From contig NC_067204.1 in assembly GCF_026262505.1 (NCBI RefSeq), positions 3,753,797 to 3,817,796 of the forward strand: DNA of 64,000 bases. The letters run 5' to 3'. The notes under the pieces were generated by a model that worked only from the letters and a program-made list of their open reading frames with translations, searched no databases and was not told the DNA's origin. Numbering within the stretch: the stretch's first letter is position 1; each line of letters begins with the position of its first letter. The translations under genes were made by a program, and so were the position numbers. The stretch comes from Trichomonas vaginalis G3. Its lineage: Eukaryota > Parabasalia > Trichomonadida > Trichomonadidae. Below, piece by piece: positions 24,393 through 33,587 of this stretch.

Positions 24393-25598
24393 ATGATGGA
24401 TCCATCTTTTCAAGGTCCGATGTCCGTTGTCCCTAGATCTGTTCCATATTTATCTCGCATGAATATTTATCAAAATACCATCGCAAATCGCACGGATTTA
24501 GTCGATTTTGATCCTACTGCTTCATTGATATTTCGGTTAGGTATATATAATGTTCTTTCATTATATGACACAAAAAATACATCATCACAAACATCTCAAA
24601 CTGAGAATAATATTGGATTAAATTCACCGAATGGTCTTACATTTTACCCACCAGAAGACATAATGAACACGGAATTACCAAAAAGTTTAGAACTGATAAA
24701 TGAAGTTCAACAAATGTTTTTGAATTACGATCGAAATAACGAAGAGCAGACACGTAAACTTGTTGATTTCATCGAAAATCATGTTTACACAGGTTTACGC
24801 GAATTATCAACAAACATTTTTCTTCGACCACAAAAAGTCAAAGATTACGTTCATTTATACTCATTATTATCACGAAACATTAAGATTATTTCATGTCACA
24901 ACTTTGCATGCACTCCAATTTTTTCACATTATTTAATCAAAGAAGGAATCTGTTCGGAATTCGAAGCGAAACAGTTATCTGCAAGATTGCCAAATCAATC
25001 TGATATGTTTTATCAACTGTCATCAATGTTGGGTTATTCATCAACCGAATTTATGTCAAATCCCGAAGCATTCCCTAATTTCTATTTGAAAGAATATTCA
25101 GAGCTTATTAAAGGTGCAAATTGTCATGATCCATCACCAAAAGAACTTGATATAATTAATATATTTATTGAAGATAATATTGAAGAGTTAGTTAAAATTT
25201 CTTCTCAGCCAGATTTTCATTATGATACCAAAGTATTCAATAGTAATATTTCATTGATCAACTTATCTGCAATGTATGGCGCAATTAATTGTTTCAAGTA
25301 TCTTTTAGTTCATAATCCAGACTTGGAAATATTTGTAATTATGCTGTTGTTGGTGGTAACACAGAAATCATCCGTATTCTTAAACAAGCAGGTGTTGATT
25401 TCAATGATACATCAATTGTTGCATTATTCTTCCGTCGTGATGAATTATTTGACTGGCTTCGTTCCGAAACAACCAAAGAAGTCAATCAAAATCAAAACCA
25501 AAATCAGAACATATTTTCAAACCAAAGAATATTTCCCGGCCAAGATGATATATACTGTATTACTGAAACGCTTACTATCCGAGCAATTTATTCATTAA
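24393..25598 (+). CDS. DUF3447/ankyrin family, array copy 5, N-terminal frame
   Basis: The ATG at 24393 follows TTCAAT. The frame is 401 codons: a unique head, the common PPEDIMNTELPKSLE block, an extra insert (SSMLGYSSTEFMSNPEAF and following) not seen in the other copies, and the DUF3447 core. The shared one-base deletion lies near 25325. From there the frame reads 90 residues of out-of-register sequence and stops at 25596-25598. The stop overlaps the ATG of the next frame (TAATGA). It may be a broken gene, or a truncated but expressed DUF3447 protein; the sequence cannot decide. Confidence 0.6.
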   Translation: MMDPSFQGPMSVVPRSVPYLSRMNIYQNTIANRTDLVDFDPTASLIFRLGIYNVLSLYDTKNTSSQTSQTENNIGLNSPNGLTFYPPEDIMNTELPKSLELINEVQQMFLNYDRNNEEQTRKLVDFIENHVYTGLRELSTNIFLRPQKVKDYVHLYSLLSRNIKIISCHNFACTPIFSHYLIKEGICSEFEAKQLSARLPNQSDMFYQLSSMLGYSSTEFMSNPEAFPNFYLKEYSELIKGANCHDPSPKELDIINIFIEDNIEELVKISSQPDFHYDTKVFNSNISLINLSAMYGAINCFKYLLVHNPDLEIFVIMLLLVVTQKSSVFLNKQVLISMIHQLLHYSSVVMNYLTGFVPKQPKKSIKIKTKIRTYFQTKEYFPAKMIYTVLLKRLLSEQFIH

Positions 25599-28500
25599 TG
25601 AAGAAAAATACTCTTCTTTATACAAATGACTGGCTATCAGTATTTATATTAGATGGCCTCATTGAACCAGCCAGAGAAATCTCAAAGAACTGCATGTTTT
25701 CAATTCCTCTGTTTTTCTTAATAAGAGATGAAGAAACTCTTAATAATCTACTTTTGATTGCATCCAATATTTTCTTTCAACAATTAATATGCAAAGCAAT
25801 CAATGATGGTTATATTTATCATCTCCGAATCATGATTCACCATCCTAATTTCAGCTTTTCTAAAATTAATGCATCGATTTTATCTGAAATTGAATGCAAA
25901 CACAAGGATATTTATCAAGAAATCATAGCTTTATTGAATGCAATGACCACTGTTGAGACTGCATATAAAAATTTCCTTGATAAAATACCAATTAATGAAG
26001 GAATGGTTTATGATGTTATGAAATATAGTATACAAATTAACTGTATTTATAATTTTAATATTATTGCATCACATTACTATAATATTCATTATTCATTAGA
26101 ACAATTGATTGAATTACTCAAATTATCACCATTTACATGGTCATTTGCATCGGAAAAGATTGTTGAAAAAGAACCAGATGGATCAGTTTGTATTCCATTA
26201 ACAAGATATTATTTTATTTCAGAAGATAATGGTATTATTCCAGCACAAGTTGCCGATATCATTATGAAAGATCCCGAATTACAATCACAACTTACAGCAT
26301 ATGATTGTATCAACTTGTTATCAATGATTCAACTTGAATACACAGATATTTCTCCCTTAATTTCTCTTTTAACAAAATTTGGATTGATTACTGATCCAAG
26401 TCAAATTAATGAAAATACATCATTAACAGATATCCAAGAAATTGTTTATAATTCTCCTAAAATTGATGAACTTATCAAAGAAGATATTGAAGGATTCGCG
26501 AATATTATTGCACCACATCATGATTTTATCACTAAAGTCACTGGAATTGAAGTTTCAAAAGAATTTTATGATAAAATGGTCCATATTTATGTCAATACCT
26601 TTAATCCAAAACCAATACGTAAAAATTTATATCTCTTTGGAAGAAGTGTTCAAGTTCAGCCAGAAGTTAAAGAACATTGTGATAAGTTTATTAGATTCCT
26701 CACTGATCCAATAAACAGAAAACATGTTGATGTTAAAGAACTTTGCAAATCACCTCAAAATGTCATCTTCATCAAATACCTTGAATTTACGCAGGATGAG
26801 TTTCAATATGTCAAAAATATTGAATTCATGAAATTTGAATTATGTTTTAATCAAAATAATATGAAATTCTTTACATTTGAAGAACTTATCAAGACTAGAA
26901 ATAGTGAAAATGTATTGAAAGGAGCATTAGTCAAAACATTGACACCAGAAGATGTAAGAAAAATTCAAGAATACTTTATTCATCCAATCTCTTATACTCC
27001 CTGTGTAATGCAAACAAACAACGTAGAATTCCAGCAACGTTATAGAGAAATTTTCAAGAGAGATGAAATATGCAATGGTTTCGAAGATCAATTACTGATC
27101 AATAATCTCATGCCTAATCACATTTTCGATGATATTTCCTACAAAATTTTTGCTACTCTTTTAACAAGGAAATTGAATGATGCGACAAAAGCCAAATTAT
27201 TTTTAACAATCCCTGCATCTCAGGAAATGCTTGAATTTCTATATTCTAAAAGAGAATTGATAAATGATTCTTGTCTGATTGTTTATTCAACAAGAATTTC
27301 CTCACCAATTGTTGAAAAGGGAGCTACAATTGGTGATGATTATGTAGAAAAAATATTCTGCTCGGCACAGAAAATTGATTTGGAACTTTTGTTTGAATAC
27401 AAGATTTCCAAGAGAGCTCTAGCATTATCATTGATAAAATCCATCGAGAATAAATACATAGAAGCTATAAAAATCTTGCTTTCAAAAGAAGCACCAGTCA
27501 ATTTCATTTTGGATGGGGTAACTCCACTTCAAGTTGCAATAAAAAACAATTACATTGAAGGAGTTGAAATTTTACTAAATCATGGAGCATCAATTGACTT
27601 CAAAGGATTACAGACAGCTGCATTTGCCGCCGAATCATCTAAAAATGCAAAAATAATTAAATTAATTTGCAATAAGATTGATGTCGAATATGAATCTCAC
27701 TTCACCCACATCACTGATATTCATATCCCAAAAAATATACAACCTATTAAACAAAATATGGATTTATTGTGCAGCAGTAATGCTTTTCAATACGCATATT
27801 CGGATGATAAATATCCTGACTTTATGATTTGCTCCCGTGTCAAGAATACAAAAGATTCAATTAATTTAATTTCAGATATTCATCAAATAGTTATCAATGT
27901 TATTCAGGAAAAGTCTTCATTTGCTAATCCATTTAGAGTAATTACTTTATTTACTCCAGTTGATTTATCAGCTCTACGTGAATTAATTCCAGGATTAACG
28001 TGTAACAGGATGATGATATCAGACGAAATTAAACAAGATGTCTGGAATTTCATTGATAAAAACTTAGCAATAAGTAGTCCACAATTCAGAGCTGTTTATT
28101 CTGTTATCACAGGAATCAAAATGATTGAACCGATTGAAGGTCTCTCAGATTTATTGTCTGTTGCAACAAGACTTGGCAACATCGAAATCATCGAAGAATT
28201 GTTTGATAAAGGTGCTCGAATCGAAGACGTCGAAGGTTATTATCAGTTATTGTCTCCATCATTAGAAGCAATCAGCAAAGATCGATCAGACATTTTAGAA
28301 CTTTTCATTCTTCATGGATTGAAATTTGATCATATCTATTCTATTGACAACTTCACATTGCTCAATGCAAGTATCGAATTCAACTCTACAAAATGCTTTG
28401 ATCTTTTATTTTCTAAGTCATCATTTGGTCATTTTGTTGTTGAAACACCAATGATGAGTGCTCTTCAAACATTCGAACGAACAGGCAACGATTACTTCAT

Positions 28501-28783
28501 CAACAAACTTCTTCCTCAAATTGACACCGAATACGAAAGAATTGTTGATTCATCATTTTGTGACTACTTATTATTCAAATCCGGTCAAATTCCAGAATTC
28601 CACTATAATTCAGCCAACAGGAAGAAAACAGTCATAAGCTCAAGATTCGTTAATGAATCTAATATGATCCCAAATTCCCTAAGTAGAGGATTTGATACTG
28701 TTATTCAAGAAATATTGGCATTCGATATTGTTAGATATCGTTTTTTAATGGAGCGTGACCATATTCAGAAATATATCGATTAA
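25598..28783 (+). CDS. DUF3447/ankyrin family, array copy 5, C-terminal frame (1061 aa)
   Basis: This is the longest ATG-initiated open frame of the array, 1061 residues without interruption. It begins MKKNTLLYTNDWLSVF, where copies 1-4 have TTG instead of ATG. It carries the helical middle (WSFASEKIVEKEPDGSVC; ISEDNGIIPAQVADIIMKD) and two groups of ankyrin repeats (residues about 640-720 and 850-960). The tail is unique to this copy. In register with the other copies it is the 3' part of one long gene, separated from the 5' part by a single shared deletion. The acquired ATG could allow separate translation, but in a eukaryote the upstream frame would hinder this. Confidence 0.65.
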   Translation: MKKNTLLYTNDWLSVFILDGLIEPAREISKNCMFSIPLFFLIRDEETLNNLLLIASNIFFQQLICKAINDGYIYHLRIMIHHPNFSFSKINASILSEIECKHKDIYQEIIALLNAMTTVETAYKNFLDKIPINEGMVYDVMKYSIQINCIYNFNIIASHYYNIHYSLEQLIELLKLSPFTWSFASEKIVEKEPDGSVCIPLTRYYFISEDNGIIPAQVADIIMKDPELQSQLTAYDCINLLSMIQLEYTDISPLISLLTKFGLITDPSQINENTSLTDIQEIVYNSPKIDELIKEDIEGFANIIAPHHDFITKVTGIEVSKEFYDKMVHIYVNTFNPKPIRKNLYLFGRSVQVQPEVKEHCDKFIRFLTDPINRKHVDVKELCKSPQNVIFIKYLEFTQDEFQYVKNIEFMKFELCFNQNNMKFFTFEELIKTRNSENVLKGALVKTLTPEDVRKIQEYFIHPISYTPCVMQTNNVEFQQRYREIFKRDEICNGFEDQLLINNLMPNHIFDDISYKIFATLLTRKLNDATKAKLFLTIPASQEMLEFLYSKRELINDSCLIVYSTRISSPIVEKGATIGDDYVEKIFCSAQKIDLELLFEYKISKRALALSLIKSIENKYIEAIKILLSKEAPVNFILDGVTPLQVAIKNNYIEGVEILLNHGASIDFKGLQTAAFAAESSKNAKIIKLICNKIDVEYESHFTHITDIHIPKNIQPIKQNMDLLCSSNAFQYAYSDDKYPDFMICSRVKNTKDSINLISDIHQIVINVIQEKSSFANPFRVITLFTPVDLSALRELIPGLTCNRMMISDEIKQDVWNFIDKNLAISSPQFRAVYSVITGIKMIEPIEGLSDLLSVATRLGNIEIIEELFDKGARIEDVEGYYQLLSPSLEAISKDRSDILELFILHGLKFDHIYSIDNFTLLNASIEFNSTKCFDLLFSKSSFGHFVVETPMMSALQTFERTGNDYFINKLLPQIDTEYERIVDSSFCDYLLFKSGQIPEFHYNSANRKKTVISSRFVNESNMIPNSLSRGFDTVIQEILAFDIVRYRFLMERDHIQKYID

Positions 28784-29105
28784 TCCGAATGAAATTAAAC
28801 ATAATTAATTTTTTATAAATTTTGTCATCATATATTTTATTGAGCTTCCTGTTTGTTTTCTAAAACTATTTGCTAGAACTTGATCTTTTAATATTTCTTT
28901 CATTTGATGGTATATGTGAATTTGGATCTATTGTAAATAGGAAAGTGTATTCGCCCCCACCTTTTTCCCGTATCTATATAGTTTTTTTTTTTTCATGATC
29001 TAAAATTCATTCCGTACTCTATATTAAAAACATTCAATTTTTGAATTACAAACGGGAATAATAATGAACTCGATTTAACGGCAACAGATTTTATTTTGAA
29101 ATTTG
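28784..29105. other. Intergenic, nothing recognised
   Basis: This is AT-rich spacer between the ankyrin array and the 411-aa gene, with a T-run near 28982. No motif or ORF is supported. Confidence 0.5.
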
Positions 29106-30341
29106 ATGAATTTGAATGGTCGCCTGAATAAATTTAATGCATATAAGCAAGAACTACAGAAACCGATGAAAATAGCCATTGGGAATGCGAATGAACAAGA
29201 AAAATCAAATTCAAATAACTTTAAGGAGCAGCAAACCGCTTACAAACCTGAACCAGATATTGATACATCATGTGTACCAAAAAGATTTTGGAGAACAAGA
29301 ACCCCAATGAATCCTGAGTGCAAATTCTTTTTTGTATTAGCAAAACCCGAAGGATCTCCGAAAGGAACACGATTTTATTTCTTATATGATGATCCATATT
29401 GTTCGCTTTTTGATTTCAACAAAAGAGAAATTGAAATTATAACTACGAATTCTCAACTTTTCTTCGAAGGTCGCTATATTGTATTACGAAATAATAACGT
29501 TGATAGACTATTTTCTCTGAAAGTAGAAGAAGAACCATTCCATGATGCAATAGAAAATACAGACTCTGATATCATCAAGCAATTTTATATTTTATCAAAA
29601 ATATGTAACGGATATCCAAACACTGACAATATGACTGTAGCTTTCTACAATAGAACAATTAATACATTGAGATTTTTCAAGTTAGTTAGTTTTTTACCGC
29701 TACACTTGTTTGATGACGAAAAAACAGAATGGTATTTGAGAGGGTGTGATCCATTCTTAGTAGATCTCTTTGATTTCTTATGTGTTGGATTTATTAAAAC
29801 CATTGATAAAAATACTCAAAAATTCCCAACTGATACATTCATTTTCAAGTTCATAGCAATGACATTTCAAAATGATGATACTTTTAAGAGCATTATTTCT
29901 CAAGTTGGAAAATTCAAAATGGTTCAAGAAGGATTTGCTTTTAAGATGTCAACAACCAATCCATATAATGATAGAACAAAGATGGTACTTCATTTACTCT
30001 ATTTAAACATATCAAAAGCGTTTCCAAATACAGATCTTCCAACTCATTTAGTTTTTTCTGCAATAGTTAACTCCGTACAAGCTATTTGGCAGGTTGATCC
30101 AACTTACATGCATAAAGCAGGCGATATTATGGAATTGGACGGATTTAAACGCCGTAGAATTCCATTAGACCTTTGGAATGATTATATTGCAACATTTGAC
30201 AAGTTTAAGATTCAGCCTTCTGGGTATATTCTTCCTACTCACAGTACTGTTACTTTTGATTATTTTTCAGAGATTTTGAAATTAACTATGGACCACAAAG
30301 ATAAAATGCTCAAAATTATAGATACATACAAGGATATATAA
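29106..30341 (+). CDS. Unknown globular protein, 411 aa
   Basis: I do not recognise this family. The true start is the ATG at 29106; the codon before it is TTG. The first ~55 residues are polar and Lys/Asn/Gln-rich. After that the protein looks compact and soluble, with aromatic-rich strands (KGTRFYFLYDDPYCSLFDF near residue 100) and helices in the second half (DPFLVDLFDFLCVGFIKTI; RTKMVLHLLYLNISKAF). No signal peptide or membrane span is seen. It is not related in sequence to the neighbouring ankyrin array as far as I can see. Confidence 0.7.
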   Translation: MNLNGRLNKFNAYKQELQKPMKIAIGNANEQEKSNSNNFKEQQTAYKPEPDIDTSCVPKRFWRTRTPMNPECKFFFVLAKPEGSPKGTRFYFLYDDPYCSLFDFNKREIEIITTNSQLFFEGRYIVLRNNNVDRLFSLKVEEEPFHDAIENTDSDIIKQFYILSKICNGYPNTDNMTVAFYNRTINTLRFFKLVSFLPLHLFDDEKTEWYLRGCDPFLVDLFDFLCVGFIKTIDKNTQKFPTDTFIFKFIAMTFQNDDTFKSIISQVGKFKMVQEGFAFKMSTTNPYNDRTKMVLHLLYLNISKAFPNTDLPTHLVFSAIVNSVQAIWQVDPTYMHKAGDIMELDGFKRRRIPLDLWNDYIATFDKFKIQPSGYILPTHSTVTFDYFSEILKLTMDHKDKMLKIIDTYKDI

Positions 30342-30729
30342 TATTTTGTTTGAATAAATATACGTTATTTCGATTTGAAAAAAATAATCAAAAATTATTT
30401 TTCATAAAAGATAGTATATTATCAGGTATTATCAAGTTCATGCATAATATCAACCAAATCTCGTTTGAAAATCATGTAAATGAAAAAAATGAGTTAGAAT
30501 GATTTCCAAAAAATAGAAATTATCTTTTGATATGATTTGTATCGGTATAAAATTAAGAATGTTGTAGATCTTATCAATCAAATGAGTTTGGAAGCAATAT
30601 CTCATCTCCAAATTACAACGAAAACCTTATTTATAATGAAATTTCTTATCTCATAATAATGAATTTATAATTATGAATGTGATGATCCACAATGATATTT
30701 CTAAAGTAGAAATTTTTCGCTAAAAAAAA
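30342..30729. other. Intergenic, nothing recognised
   Basis: AT-rich spacer without ORF or repeat that I can support. Confidence 0.5.
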
Positions 30730-32106
30730 ATGAAAGCGCAAATCCTTCCTGATGAAGAAACACTATCGACACCAATTGAGATTATGTCTTCATGCAAGGC
30801 AGCAATTCTCATTGTCGTAGTATCAATTTTTCTGACAGGAGCCGCTGTTTGCTCATTCGTACCGAAAAATACGAATTATCAAATCACAAGAGTACAATCT
30901 CTTCCAATTCCATCAACAGATGTTGCTAACAGAGCACAATTTAAGCATTTTACACCATTAAATTCTTTCGCAATCCTTTCTGTAATTCCTTACGTTTCAG
31001 ATCTTGCAAACAAGCATACAATTACAGCTCAAGGCTTTGCCAGATTATATGATGATGAAATGAAAGTCATTTCAACAAGAGAAATCAACACTACGGAAGT
31101 TGTTGGTTGTGAAAAAGGAAGATGCGATGAAATTATTGTTACTGATTACAACTTCGTCAATTTCAGTTCAGTATCATTAGTCGTCAACATTTCAAGCGCA
31201 ACTGGCAAGAAAATCCTTAGAAGAGCAGATATCACTTGCACTTCTCTAAATACACCGATTTCCATTACCTTATTTGTTATGATATCAGCAATGACCTTAG
31301 TACTTATCATTTTCCTCGGATGCGTTGCTCCAAAACGTCTTTATCCAACTAGAAAAGATCATTGGTCAACATTATTCCTTGGACTTGCTGCTTTATGCAT
31401 TGATGGTCCATGGTTGATCCTCAAATACTATTCCGTATACTGGTTCTCGAATATTTACGATATTATGCCAGAATTATTCCATATGGTATTTATCTTATTC
31501 GTAATGTCATTCTTCAACTCACTTACTCATAGCTGGGCCAACAGGATATTCTCTAGCTGGTTAATTGGCCTCTGTATCTCATTTGGATTATCCCTTATTA
31601 TTATCTTACAATCTATTGCAATTAACCACATGCCACTTAACACATACAGCGTATACATTAAGAATTCCGACTTCAAGATCCCAATTTGGGCACTTACAGC
31701 CATATATCATTTGATTATTTTATTTATCATGGTATTAGGCATAATTACAGTCCAAATCAAGGAAGATGCCACTCTTGTCTTGGTCTCCCTATGCTTCATT
31801 CTCTTAGAAGTCTTGGATTGCATCAGAGCCGGTTTAAGATTCTTCTGTCCACGTTCTCAGCTCGGTTTCTCGTTTGCTTCTGACGTATTCTACATCCTTT
31901 TCGCCAATTTCGTCACCTGCTTCTTCATATACGGAAATCTTCCGATAGAAAAAGCTCTCTTTGTGGAAAAGAGGGAGGAAATGAAGCAGACACAAATCGC
32001 TGACACAGATCCACAGGAAATTGTTAATATTGCTGAAGATGAGGATGCTGCAAATGAAGAGGCTGCTAAAGAAGAACCAGCAAATCAAGGAACAGAAACA
32101 ATTTAA
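30730..32106 (+). CDS. Eight-span membrane protein, Wntless/TMEM181-like (GOST type)
   Basis: The protein has 458 residues. Membrane spans lie at about 22-44, 177-199, 211-232, 246-264, 274-297, 316-342, 347-365 and 382-402. The ~130-residue segment between spans 1 and 2 contains three N-glycosylation sites (NTT 120, NFS 144, NIS 153) and a Cys pair (127, 132), so it is probably lumenal. One N-terminal anchor, a lumenal beta-rich domain, seven clustered spans and a DGPW motif after the third span resemble the GOST superfamily (Wntless, TMEM181, GPR107). These act in Golgi and post-Golgi sorting of membrane cargo. The acidic C-terminal tail (about 50 residues, Glu/Ala-rich) is cytosolic. Family placement is inference from topology; a different 8-TM family is possible. 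Confidence 0.55.
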   Translation: MKAQILPDEETLSTPIEIMSSCKAAILIVVVSIFLTGAAVCSFVPKNTNYQITRVQSLPIPSTDVANRAQFKHFTPLNSFAILSVIPYVSDLANKHTITAQGFARLYDDEMKVISTREINTTEVVGCEKGRCDEIIVTDYNFVNFSSVSLVVNISSATGKKILRRADITCTSLNTPISITLFVMISAMTLVLIIFLGCVAPKRLYPTRKDHWSTLFLGLAALCIDGPWLILKYYSVYWFSNIYDIMPELFHMVFILFVMSFFNSLTHSWANRIFSSWLIGLCISFGLSLIIILQSIAINHMPLNTYSVYIKNSDFKIPIWALTAIYHLIILFIMVLGIITVQIKEDATLVLVSLCFILLEVLDCIRAGLRFFCPRSQLGFSFASDVFYILFANFVTCFFIYGNLPIEKALFVEKREEMKQTQIADTDPQEIVNIAEDEDAANEEAAKEEPANQGTETI

Positions 32107-32497
32107 ATTTTTTTATAAATTTTTTTGGAATAAAATATATTACTATAATCAGTTGTAAATAACCTTCTTTTTACATTCAAAACTCTATATTTAGAACAAA
32201 AATGCGGAATTCATTATAATATTTAGTGATAGATAGAATTTGCTTCTTCTATAAAAATTTCATGTATGGTTAACAAAAAATTCGGGTAGCTCATGAATAA
32301 TTTTTGAGATAACAAAATTAATATTAAAGAAATGTAAAGTTATCTCAAAGATTTGGAGACATTTGAAGATCCTTAGTCAATAAAGTATGAATTCTCCCTC
32401 TCTACAATGAAATCACTTTATTGAAATTGTTAGCTATTGATAATAAAGAAACATGAGATAAGCATGAGATTTTTTGATAACTCTATCATATTTAAGT

Positions 32498-33279
32498 ATA
32501 CATGGCACGATGGGCGCTACTTTTTTGGCGCCAGCGGCGCCGCCCGCGCCTCCGGTGGCTCCCACTGGTGGGGAGGAGACGATAGAAAAAGATATAAATT
32601 TTACTAAAAAAATTGAATTTTGGAAATTCTTTTGATTTTTTTGAATGATTTACGAAGAGATTGAACACATTTTGTACTATGAAATATCGTTATTAATAAA
32701 TTTACTTCTTAAACATCTATTAAAATCGCAATTTTGAATATTTTTATGATTTTTTTGACCCGATCACTTGCGCCCGCGCCCACTGGGAGGGGCGCTTGTA
32801 AAGTATTCAAAAATCAATGTAAACATTTCAATTTTTGCTCCCACCTCCCATTGGGAGGGGGGCATATATCTTGTAGTGTTCAAGTTCAAGTGATGAAAGT
32901 GCATAAGAAAGCTCCTTAATCATACCGATAGAAACAGCATTAGGGGCGCCAAATGGCGCTCGGTGATGTTTCCCATAATAACTATATTTTAATATAAATT
33001 AAACATTTGAGCTCATTTTCTTTTGTTCTATTAACTAATACATGCAGTACAAGCTTGTTATACGTATACTTAATAAGTAAGGTCTTAAGGGAAATAATAA
33101 AAAAGAATTTTGCTATTAATTATATTAAACAATATTTATTTGTAATTTCGTGATAATTATATTTCTTATTACAAAGTAAAGGTATTTGATATAATGTTTG
33201 CCTTACAAAAATGTTTCCTTTGTCTTGCCACCATAGGTATTCTATTTTGTCACTTTTTGCGCCCGCCGTGCCATGTATA
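32498..33279. mobile_element. Inverted-end element with exact 8-bp duplication, GC-rich islands
   Basis: Both ends read TATACATGGCACG inward, then a GC-rich GGGCGC. They are flanked directly by TATTTAAG (32490-32497 and 33280-33287). The 782-bp interior has two GC islands in otherwise AT-rich DNA: 32515-32580, with GGCGCC and CCACTGGTGGGG, and 32765-32870, with two CCCA(C/T)TGGGAGGGG words. There is no coding capacity. An 8-bp duplication fits hAT-like elements, although the sequence lacks the hAT nTnnnnAn preference. It lies between the 8-TM gene and Ada2. Confidence 0.75.
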
Positions 33280-33587
33280 TATTTAAGTAAATTAAGGGAT
33301 TTTAGAATTCATGGCCAAAAATTTATTTAATTTGATCAAAAATTAGCTAAAATAGAAGTTCTGCGAATAAAAACTAAAGAATTATAAGCTGCTACCTTAG
33401 CTATGAGTTGTCTATCACTAAGGTATTCTGCTAACATCGTGTCTGTATGATTATTATCAGTTTTACTCATACTTCTGCTAAAATCAAAGAGTCTCATAGG
33501 ATATTTTAGAGTATGAGTCTTTTAATTAGAAGATAAGTTGTGTAAAAACTATATTTTAATATAAATTAAACAATCTATTTTATTATT

